A stretch of DNA of 64,000 nt from Taenia hydatigena (taxonomy: Eukaryota > Platyhelminthes > Cestoda > Cyclophyllidea > Taeniidae): NCBI GenBank assembly GCA_036345935.2, contig JADWOT020000007.1, positions 5,613,893 to 5,677,892 of the forward strand. Direction: 5' to 3'. Of the stretch, positions 38,282 to 49,519 are shown in pieces. Made by a program: the position numbers and the translations under genes. The number at the start of each line of letters is the position of its first letter. The stretch's first letter is position 1. The notes under the pieces are model-generated. The model did no database searches. It worked only from the letters and a program-made list of their open reading frames with translations, and had not been told where the DNA came from.

Positions 38282-38399
38282 ATTATTCCATTCGCATTTA
38301 TTCCGAAAATAGGAATAGGAAATAGGAAAAGAAGATCGAAAAAGTAGAGCAAAAAGAACCAGACAACGCTTAACAGGATTATTCCATTCGCATTTATTC
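38282..38399 (+). repeat. Short direct repeats flanking a purine-rich tract
   Basis: A 22-nt word beginning ATTATTCCATTCGCATTT is perfect at 38282-38303 and 38378-38399, with about 74 nt of A/G-rich sequence between. It lies between the left arm and the five-exon gene. Confidence 0.8.
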
Positions 38400-38574
38400 A
38401 CTTAGCACCTGAGCTGTGCTATGCTGTTTCCCCTCCTTCTATCCTATCCCAGTCCTTCATTCTCCCTTCCTTCACTTTCCTTCAAACCCATAATCAAATG
38501 CACTTTCACTGTGAATTAAGCCTCGAATGACGCGATGAGAAGCTTAGACGAACAGCGAAGGCCTGCTAATGCTG

Positions 38575-39065
38575 TGGCGCATTTTACGTCCATTTCTCTT
38601 TGTCCTCTGTCACTACACAGGTTGGATAGCACTTCAAGCTATTTTTCACTTAGCGCTTACAAGTGTAAATGAACATAACTTCGCAATTGACGCCATCCAT
38701 CCTTCCTCAGGGTCATCGTCTATTCGTGATCGACCGATCAATGATTCAAGTTGACTCATCAATCGAGCAATCAATACACCACACGTCGTCATTTACTCGC
38801 ACTTTTCGAGATGTCGCATTGCTGTAAAGTTGTGCGCAGATTTTCAGCCCCCATTTGCCTCTCCCGGCGGCAGCACTACCGTCGAAAAGACCAACTTTCG
38901 GGAGGCCACCCACTCATGAGTAAGTGGATTCCACACTGACTCGCCTGCTTTATCACTTGCAGCAATAGCAGTGCACACTCGGCTTAAGCGCTTCCTCCCT
39001 CTAATTGTTGTTGTTGTTGTAGATGCAAGTGCACATCAGAGGTGCCCAACCTCACTACCACCCTC
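38575..39065 (+). repeat. Divergent direct copy of part of the inverted-duplication arm
   Basis: This region aligns with 36285-36745 of the left arm in the same orientation: GCGCATTTTACGTCC, CTTCAAGCTATTTTTCACTT, GACGCCATCCATCCTTCCTC, TTTACTCGCACTTTT, and the intron with TATCACTTGCAGCAATAGCA. It is far more diverged than the two arms are from each other. It covers the 5' flank, exon 1, intron 1 and the start of exon 2 of the gene at 38811-40111, so that gene and the arm genes are paralogues. Confidence 0.75.
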
Positions 39066-40111
39066 CTCCTCACCGCCAATGCTAGCATTGAGGTTGTGGC
39101 AACCACGACTGGCGGCAACGTGGAAAAGCATTCCACCCACCAGATCTTACTCGTCCATCGCAATTAGTCGCCCACTATCTCTCCCATTTCGCACCTCCTC
39201 CTTCGTCTCCCTCTTCTCTCCTGGCTGCGTTCCCACTCATGCATCTCTCAACGACGTCACCAAGCATACCAGTAAGTGCTTCCTCCTCCTCCTTCCCATC
39301 GCAGCCTTCATTCTTTACTCAGCTTCCTCTGCTCACATTCGCTCATTCCTATTTCTCCCCTCGCTTAGGCCTCACCCGTGACAATAAGGCGCAGGAGCAG
39401 ACGCTGAGCGATGACGACGAGGTCGAGTTGACGGGGCACGAGGAATCGGAATGTGACCTGTCCGGCTACTTGACTTTGACGAGTCAGTGGTCGGATGGGG
39501 ATGAGCAGGCGGAGTGGTGGCAGTTGCCACCCTCCCGGATGGAATCAGATTCCCCTACGTCGTCATCGCTCACCACAGTGACACCATTGCAAACGGCGAG
39601 CCAACTCTCGACGACGCGGGGAGCGACGGAGGAGGTGGGTGTGGAATTCGAGGCTGAGGTAGAGCCAGGTGAAGAGAAGGAGGAGGGTGGAGGAAAAGGG
39701 GATGTGGATATGGTGAGGAGATTGCAAGAAGGAAAATATAGGACTCTGTGCAACTTAATCGACTCTGGTGAGTGACTCCAATACTTGTGCCATCGCACTT
39801 AGAACCCATTAGATTATCCAGCCATCCAGTGCTTGCCTTGATACTTGAGCCAAGAGCTCACTTGTTGCACTTCTCTTGTCTTAGCCAATCATCCGCTTCC
39901 TCTGGCTCGTCTGCTTCCTTCGGTAAGCTTGCACTCTTTACTTCATCCTCCCGTCTACCATGTCAATGTCTTTCCCACCCAAGAGAACACACTTTCTTCT
40001 TCTTCCACTTTTCTTTCACTGTAGTGGTTCAAACGACTGAGGAGGCGTCTCCGCTACCTCTTTTCTTCGTGCTACTGCTGCAATCGCTGTACTCAACCCC
40101 AATTTAGCTGA
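38811..40111 (+). CDS. Five-exon gene for an unrecognised acidic 293-residue protein
   Basis: Exons: 38811-38919 (ATG; MSHCCKVVRRFSAPICLSRR), 39023-39271, 39369-39767, 39885-39922 and 40025-40111 (TGA). Lengths 109, 249, 399, 38 and 87 sum to 882 nt. The four junction phases (1, 1, 1, 0) all match, with gtaagt, gtaagt, gtgagt and gtaagc donors and pyrimidine-rich AG acceptors. That is strong internal evidence for a real gene. Layout: a basic Cys/Arg N-terminus, a Ser/Pro-rich second exon (SLPPSSSPPM), and an acidic third exon (SDDDEVELTGHEESECD, later EFEAEVEPGEEKEEGGGK). The last exon is short, very basic and Cys-rich (WFKRLRRRLRYLFSSCYCC). There is no signal peptide, transmembrane segment or domain I recognise. 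Exons 1-2 are shared with the arm genes at 36.5 and 55.7 kb. AATAAA follows at 40267. Function unknown. Confidence 0.68.
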
Positions 40112-40266
40112 GTGATTCCCCAATTCTTAAACCAATTCATCGAGCAGTGATTTGATGATTTGACTGACTAGTTGATTGATTTTGTTTGACCGATTAATTG
40201 AATGGTTTATCCATACCCCTGCTTTTTTGCATCTATTTGACCCGTTCATTCGTTTAGCTGATTATT

Positions 40267-40272
40267 AATAAA
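40267..40272 (+). promoter_or_regulatory. AATAAA polyadenylation signal of the five-exon gene
   Basis: A perfect AATAAA about 155 nt after the TGA stop, within ATTATTAATAAAGCG. No better hexamer lies between it and the stop. Assignment is by position. Confidence 0.5.
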
Positions 40273-41213
40273 GCGATTGCGCGTTTTAATTACCAGTCCG
40301 CCAAAGCACTGAGGGGTGGTAGATTGATTCGATCCGTGAAGACAGAATTGAGGTCGCGGCACCGGTTCTCGGATGTCTACCAGCTTAGTACCACTCTTTA
40401 GCCCCTTTCTCTCCAGTTAATAAGAGTGCCTGCGAAATCTCTTGCTCGTGAGTTCCTTCCTCTTTCCTTTGCATGGAAATTCTGTGGTCGGCATCGTGGA
40501 CTCTTAACGCATTTCATACGTCACCAACAAGTTGTGATGGCTGAGGTCGGAGGTTCTTCGATGCCTAAGTGTTTTGATTTACTCTTGACTACGGGAAACG
40601 GGACCATTCTGGATCGCCACCATCCCCTTCAAGTAATGCAGGCAACCCGAAGCCTTACTGCGTGCATACCCCATCGCTTAGTCCTTTTTCTCTCTCAAGT
40701 TAGTTTCAAACTTCTTGCATCATGCCCTATGTAGATAATGTGTCGCCGTAGTTTTCGCAAGATGTGAATCGGTGCAGTCTACCTGTATTTTTGTTTGCAT
40801 TTTGAGACATTTTTAATGAACAGCGTTGCCATTTGTGACCCTTTTCTCTCTCTGTCATGAGATGTGTTGCATCTGGCGGCCAGAAATGTTAAACATCACT
40901 TTGGTAGTAGTGGCACCTTAAGACTCCGTCAACCCGCTGACATCCTCGTTGTCGACCCCTGGCCCTCTCTATGAGTTATTTTCTTTCCGATCGGTAAAAT
41001 ACCCATGCAACAAATTAGACCACTAGTAGATGTGCAGTTTCGGTTTCATGGGTGACGTGGTGGCTAAACCTAGCCAAGATATATAAGCTGGATGTGGAAC
41101 ATTTGCGCAGGAATTTCATGCAAGCTGAGCGTTTTTTGTGCAGCAAATATCCATGGTCTAATGCAAACGCAAAGCCCGTCCTTTGTAGTCGTTGTGTGAT
41201 CTATTTTCTCCAA

Positions 41214-41395
41214 AAGTGTGCGATCTGTATCCCTCAGAAATGGATGGTGAATTGAAGCGCTCACTTAGGTTGAGTGGGCAAGTAAGATGGTGCTGCCGCT
41301 GCTGCTACCACTACTGCAATTTTCTTGCAACCAGGGAGATGACACTGGTAGTGCGACATCTTACTAATGGCGTGCAGTGAGAGGGACCACCTTCC
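41214..41395 (+). repeat. Low-copy repeat, unit 1
   Basis: Begins TGTGCGATCTGTATCCCTCAG, runs through a GCTGCCGCTGCTGC block and ends TCTTACTAATGGCGTGCAGTG. The same order of blocks recurs at 41434-41585 and, more weakly, at 23770-23930 (CTCTATCCCTCAGGAAG ... GCGACATTGCTAATGGCGA). No coding content or terminal repeats were recognised. Confidence 0.45.
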
Positions 41396-41433
41396 TCCTT
41401 TGCGGCAGCCGCATGATGCCTCTTTGATAAAGG

Positions 41434-41585
41434 AGTGCGACCTGTATCTTCCAGGGAAGGGGTGGTCAGAGCGGTGCCCTCGATGGGGTTGGATGCGTGG
41501 GCTATGAGATGAATGTAGCTGCTGCTGCCGCAGTCAGAGACAACTTTGGTGAGGCGACTTCTTACTAACGACATGTAGTGAATGA
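41434..41585 (+). repeat. Low-copy repeat, unit 2
   Basis: Begins AGTGCGACCTGTATCTTCC, has GCTGCTGCTGCCGCAGTC in the middle and ends TTCTTACTAACGACATGTAG. It is the neighbouring, diverged copy of unit 1, about 220 nt downstream in the same orientation, and is probably a tandem duplication. Confidence 0.45.
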
Positions 41586-44281
41586 GATTTGTCCACGAAT
41601 TCGCCTTATTTCAGGCACTTTAGGCTTACAAGCTCCATTCGTCTGTGGTGAAGAAGGTAGGAGGGCACACAGCCACATTTGCACCCATGCATGTAGCGCT
41701 TTTTGGGTTCTGTGTTTGAATATCGCGATAGTTGCATCAAGGATGCAACTAATACAATCGATCAATGTGATGCGACTTTATATATGCAGCACTGCAAATA
41801 CTTCGTTACACGTCATTTCGACGTGAGACGTTCAGTTGCATCCATAGCTGCCCATGCAGAGCGAACGCGTTCTATCAAAATGGATAATAGAGGGCTGATG
41901 CTTGCTAAGGGAATATTATAGATGCTTAGGCATTGATTAATGTTCTTTCCCCTTTGCGTGTGTCTGTTTGTGATTTCTCGAAGCCTTTCCAACCAAAGTA
42001 TTTTTCTGGGCTAAATGTCCTCTCATGTTGTGGTTGCTGATCGTTGCATTCCTAAAACCCTGCCGACAAGCATGGAATGGGCTTGCTGACTGCTCACTGT
42101 AATGACTCATGCGTGATCCCATTAGTGTTGGTTATCAGCGCACCTCTCAAACGAGCAGATTCTAGCACGTTCTCGCAAGAGGTGCATAAACGTTTTGGAC
42201 TGCATCCACATTGGTGTCGAATGTTGAAGTAGTATGTAAAAGCGCGTTGCTTGCTACCGTACATTGTTAAAAAGACCATACTGCGAGACATAACTCTATC
42301 CTTCATGGAATGAATTGTTCGAGTAGTTGAGCGCACAGTCAAGCGATGCGTAAATTTGCTACGTGCAATCTGCTATTTTATAAAGATCGCCATTAAGAAG
42401 CTCACGTGCAAGAATTGCTTTGCCTAGCAGCAAGTGAGAAGAGCTGGAAGACCTTTTCTCTTGCGAGCAAATTGAAGACTACGGTGGAAGATTCTAAGAC
42501 TAGTGTAGCCACGCATCTGAACGATTGGCTAAAATTTCGAAGTTACGAGCGAGCAGTTCTGCCTGATTTCAGTGCAATAAGCATATACTTGAGCGACTTG
42601 ACAGCTATAAAGTCAAATTTGCTTTAAGAAACCGCAAATGTACCAGCGATCTGAGGCTGTCACTGCGTCCATGATGACTGTTAAATGCGCTTAGAGGAAG
42701 CGTGTAAATTAGATTTTAAAATGTAAACAAGTTCGACAGAACTTTTAAACTAAGTGAATACCACTACCCATGGTCCCGAAGAACAGCCATGTTTTCTCAT
42801 GTATGGACTCGATGTAGGCTCTTGTGAAGGCATGTGCACAACATTATGGCATGACAAATCTTTGATGACAAATGGTGTTGCCATTTATTTGTATGCCAGT
42901 TATAACTGGATGAAAGAACTAGAGATGGTGTTATAAGCTCTGCATGACCATGTGAAATAGCACTTCAAAGCAATGCCGCCCGCTCTTCCCTCATTCTGCC
43001 GTATACCATGCGCAGCAAAGAATTGCTGTGGAGGAATGGCTTCGAGGATGGTTGGTCAGCCTCCTGCGTCAGGCATTACAGGTTGAGCAGAGCCAAAGGA
43101 AACACTCATGAGTCAACTGTGACGACTAACGAGATGACTGACCGCGAAATCAATTGTTCCTCCTACCAAATTAGCCTCTTCAAATTGGTAAGACAGACGC
43201 TCCCTGACGTCATGTTTTGACGTAATAACCAAATGTTCACCCTAATGTTGGAGAGTGTGCAGGCAAACTGTCCATAAGCATCATTTAAGACCAATCAGGA
43301 AGGATGTTTGGCTCTAAATACTAAGCTTAGTTGATCTTTTTTTGCATTAATATCGGTAAATTAACATCGAAGAAATTCATTTTCACCATCAACTCGATGG
43401 CCTTGGATAGCAATTTTAGTCCTGTTTGTGCAAATGGCGGAATAAAAAGGGGAACCGCTTCCAAAGGACTTCTGATAAAGTAGCGACCAACAAAAATCTA
43501 ACTAAGCAGTGATCCAAGAACTTTAAGACGCGTTCACCAGATAACTACCAAGTACAAATCAGGTGTCGGGCCCAACCAAAATTTTAACCCGGAAGCTTAC
43601 GTACTTCAAGTCAAAACCATACCACTGAGTCGCTGGACTCTGTTGTTGCCTTAAGCTAATGAATAACCACTAGTTTAAGCGTGTGCGCTTGGTTGGTCTT
43701 CGAACTTAAGTGGTGTTCTGGCTGGTCAACCGATAAGACCTCGGTTACCTCAGGGCAAAGCTTGCGGGGTCGTGGTGTCATACGTTTGCAGCAACACAAT
43801 TTGACAATATTTTCAAGCAGGCGCAAGCTTTGGAGAAGTACGATTAGCCTGCAAGTGCTGAGATCCGAAACATGCTTTGTTCGACTAAGCTGCGACCACT
43901 CCTGCTTGCTAGAGGTTGCGAAAAATCGACAAAAGGAACAACATGTTAAAATTAGCTATGAAAATGATGTGATAGGGGAGTGAAAATGTAAGCACTGCGA
44001 AGACATGTGAAGTAAACAAAGGGCGTAGAAAGGTGTAAAGGGCACCCAGGGCCTCAAATGGGGAATAAAATATTTCGAGGAGCCAATTATTACGGAAAAA
44101 TAGTAAAACCCATGGGAATGAGGAGGAGTGATGTAAACTGAGCCGAAAGTTGTTTTGCCGCACTGCTTGGGTGGTAGAATTGATAAGGTAGTAGGATAAA
44201 GAACTAAAACATTGTGCAGTTGGGTGGGTATCCATCCTTGGCAAGATAATTGGGTTAAGTGTTTAAAAAGTCGAGGATCCA

Positions 44282-44354
44282 GCCCGCGTGACCTGATAGA
44301 TGAGACGTCTGCCTCCTAAGTAGAGTATTTTGGATTTGAGTCCCACCGTGGGTG
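44282..44354 (+). pseudogene. tRNA-Arg(CCT)-like sequence, probably a pseudogene or SINE head
   Basis: The 73 nt align without gaps to animal tRNA-Arg(CCU). Acceptor strands GCCCGCG and CGTGGGT can pair at all seven positions with two G-U pairs. The anticodon stem TCTGC/GTAGA is intact, the anticodon loop is CTCCTAA (anticodon CCT) and the discriminator is G. The D stem (ACCT/AGAC) and T stem (TTGGA/CCCAC) each have two mismatches. The A box (TGACCTGATAG) and B box (GGATTTGAGTCC) depart from consensus. There is no T run directly downstream. This pattern fits a decaying tRNA gene or tRNA-derived repeat. Confidence 0.5.
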
Positions 44355-47300
44355 TCCCGTTCACCAATGTATTAATTCTTTTGCGGCAGTGCCAAGTGTC
44401 TAAAAGTGTGCGTGGTCGCAGAGTGTGGACAAATAGAGGAAGAAGCTTGCTGCTCCATACGTGAGCACAAGTGCGCACTTAGCTGTGTTGCAAAGGTTCT
44501 AAATTATCCACGCTCGCATGAGATTAAAATCATTTTGCTAAAATATTGCAACAATGCCAAATCTGTGTGCCTTTAAGTGTAATAAATCCAAAACGCTTTT
44601 GAACAAGTGATTGCGTGCATATTTACGCTCAATATGCATGAATTTATGGGACCAAATCTAAATGTTAATATGTATGCTTCCTCCAAACGCTGCTTCAATA
44701 TGATTTTCTTTGTTTCAAGATGACATGTAAACAAGGATTCCAGAGTCGAGCAGGGAAACATAAACCATTATTTGCTAATATGGCGCCCTAAAATCCCCTT
44801 GCACACCAATGATGATGTAGCCCTCAGGCGGAGTATCGACATTTGGCTTACAAAGAAGGGCCATGACTTCTGGTGTAGCCCACAGGCTAGTTCGCTCAGC
44901 CAATGCAAAGTGTTCGACTAAGTGCGCATTACCGAGACCGAAGCATAACTAACCTCATGTCTCGGTCACCGCAACGAACTCGGCGTTAAATTGAAAACAC
45001 TTATGAGTGAATCGCACCAGAGATTAAATTTTTTTTACGGCTAAAGAGATATCTTGCCAAGCCGTCACCCATCTTTCGATTTGGACTCGGGTTCAGGGAC
45101 GAGGATCTTTGCTGACTATTGCGTTCTTCTACAGCCAGACGTAAGAAAATATGCCAAAAATCAGATTCACGAACCGGGTATGGGATCTAACCCAGCTCTC
45201 CACTGATAGACTCTCGGGCACGTTAACATTGCTGACGACTTTACGCATAAACGGTAAGAAAACTCAACAGCGAATTTTCAAGGTGGTAACGATTATGTCG
45301 CTTCGGTAGTTAATAGCTATCTAGCGGAACATGGATGTTGGGTAGCTGCCGATTGTAGACAATGCTGTTGTCATCCACCCTGCTATGGGTCGTCAGCGGC
45401 TCGTCAACTGGTAGCGTATGTACTCCATTCGCCTCAACGATAGAAATCAGAATGGATCATCCTCTAGATCGGATTAGCTTTCCGCCGCTACCAGGGCGGA
45501 CTGGATTCAAGTCATTTCACTGCATTCCATGCGCATACCGGCTATCTTGCCCAAAACAGTAAAGCAGATCTACTCAATTAAGCCGTGTGTGAACCTCTTC
45601 GATGGTAAGTCGACAGCCCCAACACTGAACTCCCTTGAGAAGTTAACTGTTATTGCCTTCCTGACCCCAAAGCACTTTCAACAAAGATTGCAAGGAAAAG
45701 CTCGTCTCAATCCAAGGTCAACAAAGTCAGTTGCGCTCTGCTGTTAATAAAACGTTTCTTTGAGCTGAAGGCTAACGAATCCTGACGTCCTGAATAAGAA
45801 AGTGGGTAATTTTTGGAAGTTTTGGCTGCCGTGCGTATTAAGGTCCCCTCTTGAGTCAGGTCTACCTTAGTAAATGTAATTCCAGCATTTATCTGTTGTC
45901 ATGTCCATGACTACCGCTGGGAGTTAAGTGAGTGCCCTATTGGTCATCCGCGCCTCCCAAAGTTTGACTCTATTTTCACCTTCGCACCCACGCAAAAAGG
46001 GCAGCAATGGGAAAGCTAGCAAAAGGAACTTAGCTACCGTGATGCTTGTTTAGAACGTCTTCGGACCAACTGTTTTGAAGTAACAAGCAGTGGATGGACT
46101 TGCTAATGACGAATCCGTGGCCGCTATGGCAATTGGCGGCCTTGTTAATAGGTCTGACCACCAGGTCCCAAGCCACAGATAAAAGTCCCCTCCGAATCGT
46201 CCAACACGATTAACGAATTTTTCCTGTTACTCCAGCTCCTTGTAAATGCGAGCAAAGGGGTTGCAATGTGTGATTGTAATTGGGTGGCAGGGAGAAGCAG
46301 TTCCTGTGCAAGCGGATGTAGCATTCCTAATTTAAAAATGAAAGGATTAGAAAGTTAAAGAGTAGACCGCCAGTATGGCGACTAATTTTTTGGCTGAAAT
46401 GCAGGCGAGACATGGCAGCACTAGCGGCCACTTCAACGACCGATCTAAGGTTCCTAGTGACTGCTGCTTTATAATTAGCATGTTTGGAACCAACACACTT
46501 TGGCATTAATGCAGGGAAGCATAGAATGCCCATTTCACCTCAATATTGCAGTTTTTATCAAAAGACACTTTTATGTCACGTAACAATATTGAAACCTCGA
46601 AATAAGGCGATGACCATGGGGCTCGTGCATCGTCGCTTCTTTTAACTTCATAGTTCTTCGTTCCCACCGTTAATAGTGGCAGGGCGCTCTGATTTACTTA
46701 CCTCAATCAAGTGGCTCTGAGCGTTCAGGGATTGACTGGGTTATGTTACACACAGCAGGGTTTGATGAATTTGCACCGAATTGTTATAAAATATGCGGCT
46801 GAGATTCTCGCATTGGTGCGCGCATGACTTAATTTTTGTGCAAGCAAAATTTGCCGCTGATAAATATTAAGCATCCCTATGCATTGGAAAACCTAAGAAG
46901 CAATAGAAATAGCAAAAGAAAAAGCTTTAAAACAGAAAACCAGGCAAAAGAACAGAACCCACGTTGCACACATCTTTAAATCCCGCGAGTTTCCAAGAAA
47001 GCCGTAGAGGTGCTTTGGTAACGTACTCATTGGTTTCGCTTTGAAGATTAATCGATAATAAAATCTTTAAAAGTGGCTTAATCGAAATGAATTTCCTATT
47101 GTGTTAGATTAAATTTTGCATTGGTTTCACAGTACTTTTAAGTTCTCAGCCCTTTTGCCTCCTCTGAGCATCCTGGTATCCCAGACCAAGCCAATGACCT
47201 TGATTCTAATCTATCGTCGCCAATACATGCCCTGACAGACTATTATGCCGCTCTTTCTCGTCAGAAAAGTCTCAGCGTGTCACACATGCGCTGAGATGAA

Positions 47301-47725
47301 GCCACATCCATCTTCGGTCTTTAGAAAGCACCCAACTGACAGTTGTTAAGTTTCGTTTTAGGTCTGCTTTCTCACATTAGATTTATCATTTTGATTTGTT
47401 GAAAATATTCTCACCTTATCATTTATTTGGCTTCAGGGCTTTATTTAGTTCTTTGTTAAAAATACCTACCTAACCTCTTCAATAATATTTCCTTGGGATT
47501 AAAATGATTGCTGGTCATACAGCTTTAAATTCTGCAACCAGAAGCTGCTGCGATGGCAGCAGAGTCTTTTCAATTATTCACACATCTCTACGAGGTTGTT
47601 AAAGCTAAAAAAGCTTGAACATCAACGAATGTCAACTTTCGGCCTCTGCTTTTGCCTATCAGTTAGTGTTCATAAGGTGGCATGCATTTCTGGCTTAGAC
47701 ACATAAGCATATCCTTTCATCACCA

Positions 47726-48151
47726 TTGGCGCTGCCTCTTTATGCTAGAGAGCCATATCTAGCCAAAATGCTGCCAGCGTACAGGACTGTGAAGGGCCTC
47801 CTGACCAGACTAATCAAGCCTAATCCACAAGGTACAAAAAAAGGCAAATTATTTATATGCGCCATACTTATAAAAAAGCAAAACTTTTTAAATCACAAAA
47901 TATTCATGGCACTTTTCCAGTTTGAGTCGCATATTAAAATAACCGCGATCAGGCAGGCGAGTTACTGGAGAAGCCGAGGGAGATCATCGCTTCCACCGGG
48001 AATATTAAACTGCTATTTCACTCCTGTAGGAGAAATAAAGGCTGGTCTGTCAATGATTGGACCTGAGGATCCATTAGCAGCAAGTCCAAGCGCAGTGATC
48101 TATCTCTGTGTAGAAAAGCATAGGTGTGACCAACTACTAGACAGTAAATAA
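47726..48151 (+). CDS. Hypothetical 141-codon open frame
   Basis: The longest simple open frame between 40.3 and 48.7 kb, from ATG to TAA. The translation has a basic first half and a C-terminal part with LPPGILNCYF, GLSMIGPEDPL and VIYLCVEKHRC. I do not recognise a family, a signal peptide or a transmembrane segment. A possible donor (CCACAAG|gtacaa near 47832) and acceptor (TTTTCCAG near 47921) lie inside it, but joining them creates a stop, so they do not improve the model. It may be chance. Confidence 0.2.
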   Translation: MALPLYAREPYLAKMLPAYRTVKGLLTRLIKPNPQGTKKGKLFICAILIKKQNFLNHKIFMALFQFESHIKITAIRQASYWRSRGRSSLPPGILNCYFTPVGEIKAGLSMIGPEDPLAASPSAVIYLCVEKHRCDQLLDSK

Positions 48152-48788
48152 GTAGGCATGACTGAAAAATCTGCACTTACGGTGGCGCTGAGGGTTCGAT
48201 TTCACCGCGCCTTAAGCGAGACAACAACCGTTCAGGAACGTCAAGGAAAAGCTCTTCGTTTGAATTTTTGATTGCGTCCTGATGTCCTTCATTCAACAAC
48301 GACTAAAGGAAAGTTACAGCCTTTATTTCAGCAAAGTAAAAGACCGCGACGACAGAATCTATTGCACTCCCAGAAAACAGAGTGCGCAGGGTGCTAAGTA
48401 ATAAAGAGCTTTGAGTTTGGGCCGCAGAGAGTGCAACTCAGTGGACAAAAGAGAGTTTTACTCGAAGCTTGGGACTCTGTTTTATTGATTCCGACTCAGT
48501 TAGGGATGTTGGAGTCGATGAATTTGAAGGCGACATTACGGGCTTACTGACAAGCCTTGATGAACGAGCCTTAACCACCTAGTTTCAAAGAAAGCAACAA
48601 TAAAATGATGCTAAGCTACGATTCGGGAAACCTCTGAAACGAAGTTTTACAGTGAAACTAATATTTATATCAAATCTGCCCTCAAATATTTTACTGACGT
48701 TAGATCATCCTATACTATGGCGACAAGTCTTCATTGGGAGAAGAGTCAAGCAATGCAAGCATTAATTCGATAAACTACGGATCTCTAG

Positions 48789-49400
48789 TCAAAATGGTTT
48801 GCACTTCTGTTTAAAATATTTCCTCACCGTAGTGGACCATACGTTCTCCCCAAATGACAATTTGTTAGGTGAGATTAGGCTCCTCTTTGAGGACACTCTT
48901 GAAGACGTAGGCTCCAAAGGACCAAAGCTATTGCATCTTGCGTTGGTAGTATTAACTACAATATTTCCCGTGGCTGTGGCAGCCAGAGTGTTGGCCTTCA
49001 TAAGACCCGGACGGTGGAAGACAATGTTTTGGACAAGGCGGTTTCACATTGAGAAGACCCTCTTGCATACACAGCAACGAAAAGCAGAGGCAGTTTTCAC
49101 ATCGCCTTCACCTAGCTGCGTGCTGCCATTGCTGACCGACCTAAAGGTGTTGTAGTCAGATGAGACGGTGGCATCTCTTGAGGCCTCCGAGGCGTAGCAT
49201 TGCCGCGATGTTGAAGGCTCACTCCAGGCATCCGTAGTTGAGCAACAAAGCAATCGATATTGACCCTGTCGTTTATTTGCCTTGTGCTGATCAAGGGTAC
49301 GATGAGTCTCCTCATTACTTAAGATTACCACCTTCCCTTCTCTGCCGTGCATAACTTCAATGTGCTTTCTCAGATCCCACTCCCAGTTGTTACCACAGTA
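48789..49400 (-). pseudogene. C2H2 zinc-finger gene fragment, minus copy
   Basis: On the minus strand an open frame covers the end of a C2H2 finger (NNWEWDLRKHIEVMHGREGK, from about 49395), a polar linker (RTLDQHKANKRQGQYRLLCC) and the start of a second finger (FRCCVCKRVFSM), then TGA at 49044-49046. The same frame continues for about 84 codons (NRLVQNIVFHRPG...). L and the second H of a finger are at their normal spacing, and Asn stands where the first His should be. The TGA therefore sits inside a finger. Compared with the plus copy at 49640-49990, the AG before the first finger half (CTACTGCAG|T) is changed to GG. This looks like a decayed zinc-finger gene segment. Confidence 0.5.
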
Positions 49401-49466
49401 TCGAAATGGTTTTTAAAGGGTTATTTAAAAATATAGCAGTGATGTAAGAGTTCTTATTAGCGGCCA
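49115..49466 (-). repeat. Arm 1 of a small inverted repeat (zinc-finger fragments)
   Basis: The reverse complement matches 49640-49990 at roughly 90% by eye, from TGGCCGCTAATAA to a GCAATGGCAGCAC-like block. The arms face each other across 173 nt, so a transcript through both could fold into a hairpin of about 350 bp. Confidence 0.8.
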
Positions 49467-49519
49467 GGTTTCGTCTTCACAGGTCAATCCACCACCGGCA
49501 AAGCGACGTTCCATTAGGT

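Larger units (their letters stand above)
40280..48788. other. Long stretch without a complete gene
   Basis: Holds two related repeat units at 41.2-41.6 kb and a tRNA-like sequence at 44.28 kb. The longest open frame is at 47726-48151 on the plus strand. Remaining frames are short and lack signatures or consistent splice sites. Confidence 0.45.

Noticed and set aside
39484..40107. Overlapping open frames on both strands over the third to fifth exons of the orphan gene
   Set aside because: The spliced model in one frame explains all splice sites and phases; the others are shadows of a GC-richer coding region.
45140..45235. tRNA-like sequence on the minus strand with a GGTTCGTGAATC B-box-like word
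   Set aside because: No acceptor stem pairs and the D arm cannot be formed; a tRNA-derived repeat is possible but not supportable by eye.
46660..46690. Word CACCGTTAAT resembling the start of a tapeworm spliced-leader RNA
   Set aside because: Similarity ends after about 10 nt; no donor site or Sm-type motif follows.
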